Positions 16,272-23,855 of a stretch of DNA of 64,000 nucleotides are shown here, piece by piece. The position numbers and the translations under genes were made by a program. The DNA is from VAYN01 sp964540905 (GTDB lineage Bacteria > Actinomycetota > Thermoleophilia > Solirubrobacterales > 70-9): the NCBI GenBank assembly GCA_964540905.1, contig CAZIOS010000014.1, forward strand, positions 1 through 64,000, in the 5' to 3' direction. Position 1 is the stretch's first letter. Each line of letters starts with the position of its first letter. The notes beneath the pieces were generated by a model that was not told the DNA's origin, ran no database searches, and saw nothing but the letters and a program-made list of their open reading frames with translations.

Positions 16272-16630
16272 CAGTCCCCCTGTCGGATCCGCGCCCGCTC
16301 GCGCCGCCGCCACAGCGTCATGTCGATGAAGTAGCCGGCGGGGATGTAGAAGGCGAGCATGAAGGCGGCCAGCGCCAGCGCCACCAGCGGCGGCCGTTTG
16401 AAGATCGCCAGCAAGAGGACGCCGAAGACGACGGCGGCGAAGATGCCGCGGATCGCCGAGCCGCGCCAGGTCGGCGGCAGGTCGGCGCGCTGGGCCGGCT
16501 TGCGGTTGGCGCGGGCGCGCGCCTGGGCCTCGGCGCGGCTGCGGGGACGGGCGGAGCGGCGCTTGGCGTCGATGCTGCCGCCCTGGGTGCCGCGGCGCTT
16601 GCGGTTGCGCTTCTTCTTGGTCTGGGCCAT
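16271..16630 (-). CDS. Small basic membrane protein
   Basis: A 119-residue protein with a very basic N-terminal half (AQTKKKRNRKRRGTQGG, then repeated Arg/Ala/Lys) and two hydrophobic helices in the second half (GIFAAVVFGVLLLAIF and LVALALAAFMLAFYIPAGYF). The C-terminal tail is again Arg-rich (LWRRRERARIRQGD). The first half probably stays in the cytosol and may contact nucleic acid or ribosomes; this is inference from charge only. Its stop overlaps the hydrolase start, so the two are probably co-translated. No family is recognised with confidence. Confidence 0.75.
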   Translation of the reverse strand: MAQTKKKRNRKRRGTQGGSIDAKRRSARPRSRAEAQARARANRKPAQRADLPPTWRGSAIRGIFAAVVFGVLLLAIFKRPPLVALALAAFMLAFYIPAGYFIDMTLWRRRERARIRQGD

Positions 16631-16639
16631 CGCCTGAAT

Positions 16640-17530
16640 TTAGTCGTTCGCGGCGGCCAGCCGCCGCTCGATCAGATGCAGTGCCGGCTCGAAGCCGCGG
16701 ATCGGGACGTCCGCCGGGTAGCCGACAAGGGCCGCCGCCGGGGCGAGGCCGACCAGCTCCGCCTCCAGCGGCCGGGCGCCGAGCGGCGCCGCCAGCTCGC
16801 GCACCCGCCCAACCACCGCCGCCAGCGGCACCGCCAGCGGGTCGTGGACGTTGGTCGAGACCTGGGCGCGGCCGCTGGAGAGCCGCAGCCCGATCGCCCG
16901 CACTCCCGGCAGCCCGCCCCCCGCCTCGCGCAGGCCGGCGGCGACGGCGCGGGCGAGCTCGACGTCGCCGCTGTCGAGCTCGAGGTTGAAGGCGACCAGC
17001 GGCGGCCGCGCGGTGACCAGGGTGGCGCCGCCGCGCCGGTGCGGCAGCGGCGGCCCGAAGTCCGGCCGCAGCTCGCCCGACTCCATCCGCAGCCAGAGCT
17101 CGGCGAGGCCGCCGTTGCGGAAGTAGGCGCGCTCGGCGCGGGTCGGGTCGCGGGCCAGCTCGCCATAGAGGAAGACCGGCAGGCCGAGGCCGCCGAGCTG
17201 CGCCGCCACGGCGACCGCCTCGGTGCGGGCGGCGGCGCGCTCATCGGGACCGAGCCAGACCAGCGGGCAGACGTCGAGGGCGCCGATCGCCGGGTGGGCG
17301 CCGGCGTAGGTGTCCATGTCGATCGTCTCCAGCGCCTCCTCGGCGCCGGCGAGCAGCCCTTCCAGCAGCGAGCCGGCGCCGCCGGCGAGGGTGAAGACGG
17401 TGCGGCCGTGGTCGCCGTCGGTGTGGCGGTCGAGCAGGGTGGCGCCGCGGGCGAAGGCCGCCTCCAGGCGCGCCAGGCGCGTCTCGTCGCGCCCCTCGGA
17501 GACGTTTGGCACGGCGAGCAGCGGCGGCAT
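16640..17530 (-). CDS. Glutamate formimidoyltransferase-like protein
   Basis: Resembles the formiminotransferase domain of FTCD, which transfers the formimino group from formiminoglutamate to tetrahydrofolate. Visible motifs are PNVSEGRDE, LLDRHTDGDHGRTVFTLAG, AGAHPAIGALDVCPLVW, PVFLYGELA, and LVAFNLELDSGDVELARAVA leading into the C-terminal subdomain. At 296 residues it holds both transferase subdomains but not the cyclodeaminase. No hut genes are adjacent, so a role in histidine breakdown is not supported by context. The family is commonly annotated this way even when the substrate is untested. Confidence 0.85.
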   Translation of the reverse strand: MPPLLAVPNVSEGRDETRLARLEAAFARGATLLDRHTDGDHGRTVFTLAGGAGSLLEGLLAGAEEALETIDMDTYAGAHPAIGALDVCPLVWLGPDERAAARTEAVAVAAQLGGLGLPVFLYGELARDPTRAERAYFRNGGLAELWLRMESGELRPDFGPPLPHRRGGATLVTARPPLVAFNLELDSGDVELARAVAAGLREAGGGLPGVRAIGLRLSSGRAQVSTNVHDPLAVPLAAVVGRVRELAAPLGARPLEAELVGLAPAAALVGYPADVPIRGFEPALHLIERRLAAAND

Positions 17531-17556
17531 CGCCCCAGGCTAGCCCGCCGCGGGGC

Positions 17557-18519
17557 TCAGATCAGCAGCTCGCCGCCGCTGACGATCGTCTCGCCGTCGA
17601 TCTCGACCGTCGGTTCGAGGATCACGCAGTCGAGGTGGACCGGGACCTGGACGGTGCCGCCGATCGCCGCCGAGGCGCCGAAGGCGACGTGGGCGGTGCC
17701 GAGGATCTTCTCGTCCTCGAGGATGTTGCCGGTCAGGATCGCCTCTTCGTTGGTGCCGATCCCGAGCTCGGCGACGTTGGTGCCGTCCTCGCCGTGCGCG
17801 GTCAGCAGCTCCATCAGGGCGGCGCCGTCGATGCCGGTGGCGTCGGTCAGATGGCCGCCGCGGACGGTCAGCGTCACCGGCGCCTCCAGCAGGCCGACGC
17901 CGGCGATCGAGCCGTCGACGACCAGCGTGCCCTCGCCGGTGCCCTCGACCGGGGCGATGAAGCCCTCGCCGCAGGGCAGGTTGCCGAAGGCGCCGCGGTT
18001 GCCGAGTTCGCCGGCGTCGACGATCGAGAGCCGGTCCTCGAGCCCGAGCCGCAGGTCGCTGCCACGGGCGCAGGTGATCCGCGCCTCGGCGCCGCCGTTG
18101 AGCTTGTCGCTGAGCGCCCACCCGCGCCGGCGCACCTGCTCGAGGTCGCTGGTCATCAGCCGCGTCAGCATCTCCTCGGTCACCCCCGGCAGGGTGCCGA
18201 TGCGCACCCCGGCCTCGCTGGCGCGCTTGCGAGCGGCGGTGTGGGAGAGCGACTGGATCGTCGGCGCCAGCACCACGTCGGCGGCCGCCATCGCCGCGGC
18301 GACCGCGTCCGGCGGCTCGGCGGCGGCGGAGTCGCGCTCGGAGATCACCGCCAGGGTCGCGTCGGCGCCTTCGCCCTGGGCCTCGATCCGCATCAGCGCG
18401 CCGATCTCTTCGGTCACCGGGTTGCAGACGACCAGCACCTCCTCGCCAGGCGAGACGCTCATGCACTCGCGCACGACCGTCCGCACCGCCATGTCCAGCT
18501 CCGCGCTCACGCCCCGCAC
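17557..18519 (-). CDS. M29-type aminopeptidase family protein
   Basis: A 320-residue protein resembling the thermophilic aminopeptidase (AmpS/M29) family, also related to 2,5-dihydroxypyridine dioxygenase-like proteins. The metal-binding half is recognisable: ELGIGTNEEAILTGNILEDE followed by KILGTAHVAFG, and near the C-terminus VHLDCVILEPTVEIDGE. The N-terminal half has the NAD-like fold region VSPGEEVLVVCNPVTEEIGA. It is cytosolic. The start is uncertain: ATG 18519 is used, though SAELDMAVRT with a later start is possible. It lies 26 bp from the formiminotransferase in the same direction. Confidence 0.85.
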   Translation of the reverse strand: MRGVSAELDMAVRTVVRECMSVSPGEEVLVVCNPVTEEIGALMRIEAQGEGADATLAVISERDSAAAEPPDAVAAAMAAADVVLAPTIQSLSHTAARKRASEAGVRIGTLPGVTEEMLTRLMTSDLEQVRRRGWALSDKLNGGAEARITCARGSDLRLGLEDRLSIVDAGELGNRGAFGNLPCGEGFIAPVEGTGEGTLVVDGSIAGVGLLEAPVTLTVRGGHLTDATGIDGAALMELLTAHGEDGTNVAELGIGTNEEAILTGNILEDEKILGTAHVAFGASAAIGGTVQVPVHLDCVILEPTVEIDGETIVSGGELLI

Positions 18520-18529
18520 CCTAACTTGC

Positions 18530-18703
18530 TCAGTCGTCGTCGTGGCGGTGGCGCCAGGACCACACCTCGAACCAGACCAGCCCGACCAGCAGCGAGCCGA
18601 AGGCGATCAACGGCGGCAGCCAGCCACGCCGTTGCGAAAGCGCCAACACGACCACCACAAGGGCGTCGGCGAGCAGCAGCAAAGCCACCAGCAGCGGCCG
18701 CAT
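18530..18703 (-). CDS. Small two-helix membrane protein
   Basis: From the ATG at 18703 this encodes 57 residues: MRPLLVALLLLADALVVVVL forms one helix, WLPPLIAFGSLLVGLVWFEVW a second, and the tail is RHRHDDD. An upstream ATG would add 17 polar residues and reach to within a few bases of the tRNA gene, so I prefer the shorter form. It is 10 bp before the aminopeptidase gene. No family is recognised. Confidence 0.6.
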   Translation of the reverse strand: MRPLLVALLLLADALVVVVLALSQRRGWLPPLIAFGSLLVGLVWFEVWSWRHRHDDD

Positions 18704-18764
18704 CCCAGCCCACCCCGAACCCGAACTTTGACTCCCTTTGCCCACCGCTACCATCCCCGTCCCC

Positions 18765-18838
18765 GCCGGAGTAGCTCAGCTGGTTAGAGCAGCGGAATCA
18801 TAATCCGCGTGTCGGGGGTTCGAGTCCCTCCTCCGGCA
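18765..18838 (+). tRNA. tRNA-Met (anticodon CAU)
   Basis: A complete cloverleaf can be drawn. The acceptor stem pairs GCCGGAG (18765-18771) with CTCCGGC (18831-18837), followed by discriminator A. The D arm contains AGCTCAGCTGGTTAGAGC. The anticodon stem GCGGA/TCCGC encloses the loop ATCATAA, so the anticodon is CAU. The T arm is CGGGGGTTCGAGTCCCTC. CCA is not encoded. The shape and TCATAA loop suggest elongator tRNA-Met; a lysidine-modified tRNA-Ile2 also has CAU and cannot be excluded by eye. Its 3' half is the integration site of the element to its right. Confidence 0.93.
18797..18838 (+). repeat. Left attachment site (attL), 42-bp direct repeat
   Basis: Identical over 42 bases to 43336-43377. 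It covers the anticodon loop through the acceptor end of the tRNA. The base to the left differs between the two copies (A versus G), as does the base to the right (T versus C), which defines the limits. Confidence 0.93.
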
Positions 18839-19001
18839 TAGTTTCTTCCCTGGAAATTAGCATATTTTGTAAGTGCCGAAACGCACTACCAACAAAATGT
18901 GTCCCAAATATGTCCCGAACTTTTGTTACAAAGTGCAGCGCATCTGCTCGCGACCGCCACGCCGCCTTCACTCTGACAAGCGTGCATCGAGCCCGTAGTA
19001 A
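18839..19001. other. Element left end with candidate integrase arm site
   Basis: A relatively AT-rich stretch without a gene. The segment 18894-18920 (AAAATGTGTCCC, then ATGTCCCGAAC) closely matches 43226-43250 at the other end of the element, in the same orientation. Paired ATGT(GT)CCC motifs near both attachment sites are what arm-type binding sites of a tyrosine integrase would look like; this is inference. Confidence 0.5.
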
Positions 19002-19382
19002 CTATGAGCCGGACCGGGTTTGACGGAGGTCTCCGTCAAACCCGGTCCGGCTCACCTGGGAGGGGTTCATCAGCCACACCAGGGCGGCAAGGGAGTGGTC
19101 CGTCGTGCAGATCGAGACGGTGCGCCGCCCGAAAACCTCGTGGAAGAACAGGCGGCTGGCGTGGGCGAGCCGGGAATTGGTGGTGACGAGAATTGCCCCG
19201 GAGCTTTCAATTCGCCTGCGCACTTCGCCGCCGCGGATCCGGTAGATCGCGGTCAGCGAGTCGAGGTCGCGCATCATGGTCTCGCGGCGCCCGTAGTGGA
19301 CGGCTTCCCTCGAGCACCTTCGTCGCCTATCATCGGTTGCGGATCGAGCGCGACTCCCTCGGCGGGCGAGACCGTTCTCCAA
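19002..19382 (-). pseudogene. Truncated remnant of a larger unknown protein
   Basis: The portion from about 19275 down to 19058 reads as real protein: LTAIYRIRGGEVRRRIESSG, then AILVTTNSRLAHASRLFF and ICTTDHSLAALVWLMNP. The 'ILVTTN..LA.AS' and 'TDHSLAALVWL' pattern reminds me of larger uncharacterised proteins of mobile or defence loci, but I cannot name the family. The frame then runs straight into the perfect palindrome at 19005-19054, and the last 20 or so residues are encoded by it. The gene therefore seems to have been cut by the palindrome. The N-terminal codons above 19275 look like noise. Confidence 0.5.
19005..19054. repeat. 24-bp perfect palindrome with 2-base spacer
   Basis: Arms 19005-19028 and 19031-19054 are exact reverse complements separated by two bases. 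Such long near-perfect palindromes are rare and unstable. It ends the truncated reading frame on the minus strand. It may mark a recombination or replication joint, or be a very strong bidirectional transcription stop near the element's left end; no T-run follows. Confidence 0.85.
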
Positions 19383-19543
19383 CTACACCGACGGCAGCTG
19401 CAGACGCTGCCTGAGCCGATCCACTCCTCTACCGTCCAGTAACCCAAAGCCGTAACAGCTACTGTTCATTTACCGGTCGTTGGGTTCTCACCCTCTCTTC
19501 CTCGCGCCCGGATAGCAATCAGAGACGGCTTGAGGAGGCGGCC
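19383..19543. promoter_or_regulatory. Upstream region of the first histidine kinase
   Basis: No gene. It contains an inverted repeat AACCCAA (19441-19447) with TTGGGTT (19480-19486), which encloses a smaller one, AACAG/CTGTT (19454-19458, 19462-19466). These lie about 60 to 100 bp before the kinase start and are reasonable operator or attenuator candidates. The ribosome site GAGGAGG at 19532-19538 serves the TTG start. Confidence 0.35.
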
Positions 19544-21643
19544 TTGGCCGCCGCAAAGGGCTCGCAGCACGAGGCGCATGACCGTAGGAGCAGGACACTC
19601 AACGCCCTGGCGGTCGCGGTCACCCCGGGAGCTGCGAGCATCGCCTGTGCGGCCGTGGCGATCCTTGTCGGATCGGGGGTCCTACTCGGCTGGGCCACTG
19701 GCATCGAGTCACTGAAGTCGATCTCACCGAGCTTCTCACAGATGAAAGCGAACACGGCGCTGTGTTTCATCCTCGCCGGCATCTCGCTTTTGCTTCTGCG
19801 TAATCCTTTACACAAACACTGGAGTACGTTGGGCAAGGGGCTCGCAGGGATCATTTCCCTGCTCGCCCTCTTGACGCTGTTCGAGTACATCGCCGGATCG
19901 AACCTTGGGATCGATGAGCTTCTGTTTCGCGATCCCAACTCCGCGGCCGCCTTCTCTCCAGGTCGCATGGGGGCCAACAGCGCCTTCGGGTTCACGCTCG
20001 TGGGCTTCGCGCTGCTTGCGCTGGACACCGAACGACGAGGCATCCGCCCGACCCAGGTGGCGGCCATCGTCGTCAGCGTGATGGCCTTCGTGGCAATTCT
20101 CGGGTACGCCTACGGAGCCTCGACCCTCGATACCAGCTTCATCACCAAGACCGTGACTCCGATGTCGCTCTACACTGCGCTCACGCTCCCCGTCTTGGCG
20201 GCAGGCCTGATGTTGGCAAGACCCGACAAAGGCATGATGGTGCTGATCAGGAGCAAGGGGCCAGGGGGGCATCTGCTTCGCCGCTTCCTGTTGCCCGTCG
20301 TCCTTGTCCCCCCTCTGGTCGGATATGTGCGACTGAAAGGCCAGGAAGACGGCCTCTATGGACTCGTCGAGGGCCTGGCTATCTACGCGACCACGCTGGT
20401 CGTCGTATTCGGCGGACTGGTCTGGTTGACGGCGCGCTCACTTCAACGCGAGCGCAACCGCGGCGACAAGGAGCGCTCTGACCTCGAGGCTCAGCTTCGC
20501 CAGGCCCAAAAGATGGAGGCGATCGGACGTCTTGCCGGCGGCGTCGCCCACGACTTCAACAACCTGCTGACGGTGATCACCGGCTACACCGATATTCAGC
20601 TGGGCGAACTGGAGCCGGGTGACCCGCGTCGCGAAGGCATCTCACAGATCAAGGCAGCCACTGATAGGGCGACGGCATTGACGGCGCAGCTTCTTGCCTT
20701 CAGCCGCCACCAGATCCTCGAGCCCCGGGCTTTCGATCTGAACGTCGCGGTGGCTGAGATCGCGCCGATGCTGAAGCGGGTGATCGGCGAGAACATCGAC
20801 TTCACCACCAAACTCGATCCCGACTTGCACCGCGTCTGGGCAGACCCCAACCAGATCCACCAGGCCATCCTCAACCTCGCCGTCAATGCCCGCGACGCGA
20901 TGCCCAAGGGAGGGCGGCTGACCCTGGAGACCGACAACGTCGAGCTCGACCAAACCTACGTCGTGGCTCACCCAGCGATAGCCGTCGAGCCCGGGGACTA
21001 CGCGATGCTCTCGGTCACCGATTCCGGGGTCGGAATCGAGGCCAAAACCCTGGCACGGATCTTCGACCCTTTCTTCACGACTAAGGGACCGGCCGAGGGG
21101 ACCGGCCTCGGCCTCTCGACCGTTTACGGGATTGCCACCCAGAGCGGCGGCGGCGTCTGGGCTTATTCGGAGCCTGGTCATGGCACCTCATTCAAGATCT
21201 ACCTCCCCCGGGTGGATGTTGCCGACGGCACGACCGAGCCTGAGGAGACCCCCTCGGTTGAGCCAGAGACGGAGGCGACCGAGACTGTGCTGTTGGTCGA
21301 GGACGAGCAGGCCGTACGGGTTCTAACGCACCGGATCCTCGACTCCTCCGGATACACCGTCCTCGACGCGGCTAACGGCGGCGAGGCGATCGCCCTATGC
21401 GAGAGCCATGAAGGGCTGATCGACCTGCTTCTTACCGACATGGTGATGCCAGGAATTAGCGGCATCGACCTCAGCCAGGAGCTACGGGTGCAACGGCCCG
21501 CCTTGAAGGTGCTAGTGATGTCCGGCTATAGCGAGCTGGCAATCGACGATCAAGAACGCGATACCAACGTGGCCTTCCTGCAAAAGCCCTTCAGCGCCAA
21601 CTCGCTGAGGCTGAAGGTGGGAGAGGTTCTTAGGGATGGATGA
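19544..21643 (+). CDS. Membrane hybrid histidine kinase with C-terminal receiver
   Basis: A 699-residue sensor. Residues 20-300 hold about eight membrane helices and no recognisable extracellular domain. A short coiled segment (QLRQAQKMEAIGRLAGG) leads into the phosphoacceptor motif GGVAHDFNNLLTVI (His336). The ATPase follows: LNLAVNARDAMPKGG (N box), DSGVGI, DPFFTTK and GTGLGLSTVYG. The receiver spans about 575-695, with its acidic pocket VLLVEDEQ and phosphoacceptor Asp in LLLTDMVMPG, plus Lys in FLQKPF. The TTG start has a GAGGAGG site six bases upstream. It overlaps a dead REC-GGDEF gene, a likely former partner. It belongs to the same HisKA subgroup as the kinase at 26607-28232. Confidence 0.92.
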   Translation: MAAAKGSQHEAHDRRSRTLNALAVAVTPGAASIACAAVAILVGSGVLLGWATGIESLKSISPSFSQMKANTALCFILAGISLLLLRNPLHKHWSTLGKGLAGIISLLALLTLFEYIAGSNLGIDELLFRDPNSAAAFSPGRMGANSAFGFTLVGFALLALDTERRGIRPTQVAAIVVSVMAFVAILGYAYGASTLDTSFITKTVTPMSLYTALTLPVLAAGLMLARPDKGMMVLIRSKGPGGHLLRRFLLPVVLVPPLVGYVRLKGQEDGLYGLVEGLAIYATTLVVVFGGLVWLTARSLQRERNRGDKERSDLEAQLRQAQKMEAIGRLAGGVAHDFNNLLTVITGYTDIQLGELEPGDPRREGISQIKAATDRATALTAQLLAFSRHQILEPRAFDLNVAVAEIAPMLKRVIGENIDFTTKLDPDLHRVWADPNQIHQAILNLAVNARDAMPKGGRLTLETDNVELDQTYVVAHPAIAVEPGDYAMLSVTDSGVGIEAKTLARIFDPFFTTKGPAEGTGLGLSTVYGIATQSGGGVWAYSEPGHGTSFKIYLPRVDVADGTTEPEETPSVEPETEATETVLLVEDEQAVRVLTHRILDSSGYTVLDAANGGEAIALCESHEGLIDLLLTDMVMPGISGIDLSQELRVQRPALKVLVMSGYSELAIDDQERDTNVAFLQKPFSANSLRLKVGEVLRDG

Positions 21644-22207
21644 ACATGGCCGACTCATCAGTCATCACGACTTCATCTTGCTGGTTTAGGGCAATCGTTC
21701 TCAGGCGACGCTGATCGAGCGGATACTCGATCTCGGCGACATCGAGTTGAGGTCGTACGTGCTGGAACCCTGGGCGAAGCAAAGGACCCAGCTATGCCGC
21801 TCGGTGCTATGCAATCGAGCGAACTCGCTCGGGATCTGCTGCTCGCCCACCGGGTGCTGCACGACGCCCTGACCGGCCTGCCGAACAGGATGCTCTTTCT
21901 CAGATCAAACGTAGCCTTGCCCTTCTGCTATTTGCTTGCGCCAGAAAGAAGGATTGCGCTGGCTAGAGCGCTTCGTCTAGCGGCCGCTGGCTGCTTGGCA
22001 GCTCCTGTGCGAAAGCTACTTCGGCAGCAACCAGCTCCAGCGGTTGAAGAGATGCTTGTACTGCGATCAGGCCCGCTCCCGCTCACGCATCGTGAACTCG
22101 ATACTTCGCTCATCAGCCGCATAGAAGCAGCGAATAGAAAAGCGCCGAAATCGCGAGGGGCGGGTTTACATCGCCGTCGTGATGCCAACCCCGCCGGCGA
22201 AGCGTGA
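21636..22207 (+). pseudogene. Decayed REC-GGDEF response regulator
   Basis: The start region reads FILLV, then an in-frame TAG at 21687-21689 exactly where the conserved Glu of 'LVEDN' belongs, then GNRSQATLIERILDLG, a receiver N-terminus. In another frame about 150 bp further on is LLAHRVLHDALTGLPNRMLFL, the unmistakable start of a GGDEF domain. What follows to 22207 is not recognisable. So a response regulator with diguanylate cyclase output has been lost through a nonsense mutation, deletions and frameshifts. Its ATG overlaps the kinase stop, which suggests former co-translation. Confidence 0.7.
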
Positions 22208-22210
22208 CCC

Positions 22211-22782
22211 GTGAAGAAGATTTGTCCTCACAAATGCAAAAGAGTGTATTTCCATCAGCGATCACTCTTCCACCGAGGACCTGGTGGAGCCCAGTTTCAT
22301 CCCACCCTGGTACAGGGTCACGGATTCGAACATGTCGACCGCGCGGTAGTTCTGGATCACCACGAGGTCAGGGCCTTCGTTGTTCGACTGGCAAAGGTCC
22401 TGATCTACACCGGCAGCATGATGCTCAAACGCTCAGGGATGCCCTCGACACCGGCGCCGAGGCCGTCGTCCTCAAGCCCGGGGGGCTCGGCGCACTTGTC
22501 GACGCCCTACGTGCGGTGGCGCGCGGCGAGCGCCACGTCGACCCGGCGATCGCCGAGATTCTCCAGACGACGGGCGATGCGCCTCGCCTGCTGACCAAGC
22601 GCGAGCGGGAAGTCTTCGCCCTGCTCGCCCAGGGCCAGAGCGGCGAGGAGATCGCCTCCGAGCTCTCCCTCTGGGCGGAGACCGTGCGAACCCACGTGCG
22701 CAACGCGATGGCAAAGCTGCAGGCGAGGACGCGCACCGAGGCAGTCGTCAGAGCCTTGGCAACGGGCGAGATCGAGCGGTGA
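22211..22782 (+). pseudogene. LuxR-type response regulator with damaged receiver
   Basis: The C-terminal half in the frame ending at 22782 is an intact NarL/LuxR output: a receiver tail (ALDTGAEAVVLKPGGLGALV), the HTH starting LLTKREREVFALLAQGQSGE, and VRTHVRNAMAKLQARTRTEA. Its N-terminal half in the same frame is noise. In the next frame lies AVVLDHHEVRA and KVLIYTGS, which belongs just before the tail. A frameshift near 22415-22425 therefore separates the two parts, and the first receiver half is missing. The HTH might still be made from an internal start. The stop codon overlaps the first GATAC half-site of the next promoter. Confidence 0.65.
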
Positions 22783-22847
22783 TACCGCCCTGATACTCGA
22801 AGGCAGGCGGAACTGCTCCTTGACGGAGTGACGGTGGGTGGAGTCAA
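22780..22847 (+). promoter_or_regulatory. Tandem GATAC regulatory region of the first TasA-like gene
   Basis: Two GATAC half-sites start at 22781 and 22792, 11 bp apart, the one-turn spacing typical of OmpR/PhoB-family direct repeats. GCTCC starts 23 bases after the second GATAC (22815) and GGGTG starts 44 bases after it (22836). The same blocks with the same distances occur at 28506-28565 and 31262-31321. The start codon is about 100 bp downstream with an AAGGAG site. Confidence 0.7.
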
Positions 22848-22894
22848 CCCCCCAACAAGTCGCTCGGTCAGCAGAAGAGCGCGAAGGAGCAGTC

Positions 22895-23341
22895 ATGCAC
22901 GCCGATCCCCCCTCTCCCCACATTGTCCGCAGCTTCGGCTCGCTGATCGCCGCCGAGTCCGAGACCGGGATCACGATCTCCACCGGCTCCGAGCTGGGCC
23001 GCGGCGACGTCCGCAGCGGCAAGGTCCTGATCGCCAACACCGGCTCCAGCGCCGGCAGCTTCAGGCTCTTCGAGAGCGACGCCTCCAACGACTTCCCCGC
23101 CGGCGAGCTGACGCTGGCGATCGAAGACGTCACCGCGGAGGACTTCCCCACCCGCTACGTCGGCGAGATCGGCAACCTGCCGCCGGGCGGCATCGACCTC
23201 GGCAGCTTCCCGCCCCAGCAGTCGCGCCGCTTCCGCTTCCTCGTCATCCTCGACCTCAACTCGCGCAGCGGCGGTCAGGGCAGGAGCGCCGGCGCCACCT
23301 ACGAGTGGAGCCTCGTCACGGCCGGCTCGCTCCGCGATTGA
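22895..23341 (+). CDS. TasA/camelysin-like protein without signal peptide
   Basis: A 148-residue protein clearly homologous to the secreted TasA-like protein at 28600-29127 and to the one at 31372-31848. Shared landmarks are TGSELGRGDVRSGKVLI, ANTGSSAGSFRLFE, ELTLAIEDV, YVGEIGNLPPGGIDLGSF and FRFLVILDLN. The ATG at 22895 has a good AAGGAG site. The protein begins MHADPPSPHIVRSFGSLIAA, with no hydrophobic signal segment, so export by the usual Sec/SipW route is not expected. It may be an intracellular relative or use another route. Its 3' end converges on a damaged OmpR-type regulator gene. Confidence 0.75.
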   Translation: MHADPPSPHIVRSFGSLIAAESETGITISTGSELGRGDVRSGKVLIANTGSSAGSFRLFESDASNDFPAGELTLAIEDVTAEDFPTRYVGEIGNLPPGGIDLGSFPPQQSRRFRFLVILDLNSRSGGQGRSAGATYEWSLVTAGSLRD

Positions 23342-23846
23342 CCCCGCCGCTCAGGCGGAGTCGGGCGCCAGGTAGCGGTAGCCGAAGCCCGCGCACCGTC
23401 TCGATCGCCTCGGCGTCGCCGAGCTTGCGCCGCAGGCGACCGACGTAGAGCTTGACCTGCTCGGGCCGGACGAGCGGGTCGCGCCAGGCCATCTCGATCA
23501 GCTGATCGGCGCTCAGCACCTGACCCGCGTGCCGGACGAAGGACGAGAGCAGCCGGAACTCCAGCGGCGTTAGACGCAGCTCCTCGCCGCGCCGGCGGGC
23601 CCGCCGCAGCAGCGCCTCGACCCGCGCCCGCAGCTCCTGGTCGGGCAGGTTGAGGTCGAGGATCACCAGGTCCGGGCGCGCGGCGAAGAGCAGCCGCAGC
23701 CCGGCGGCGGCGTCGCCGGCAGCCAGCACGGTGTGGCCCCAGCCGGCGAGCACGCTCTGGACCAGCTCGCAGAGGATCGGGTCGTCGTCGATGACGAGGA
23801 CCTTGTCGCCGCGGATAGATCGATTCGACGCAACCTGGAGGCTCAT
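23316..23846 (-). pseudogene. OmpR-type response regulator with internal deletions and C-terminal frameshift
   Basis: Close paralogue of the intact regulator at 31876-32586. The receiver starts normally (KVLVIDDDPILCELV) and keeps the phosphoacceptor Asp in LVILDLNLP. It then jumps straight to ELRARVEALLRRA, losing about 40 residues including the conserved Lys. A second in-frame gap of about 28 residues removes the linker. The winged helix (LTPLEFRLLSSFVRH, VKLYVGRLRRKLGD) is intact up to ETVRG. One extra G then shifts the frame, so the final FGYRYL is lost; the original stop would be at 23351-23353. It starts 10 bp after the dehydrogenase gene. It may still bind DNA poorly but should not respond to phosphorylation. 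Confidence 0.75.
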
Positions 23847-23855
23847 CGTCCGCCC

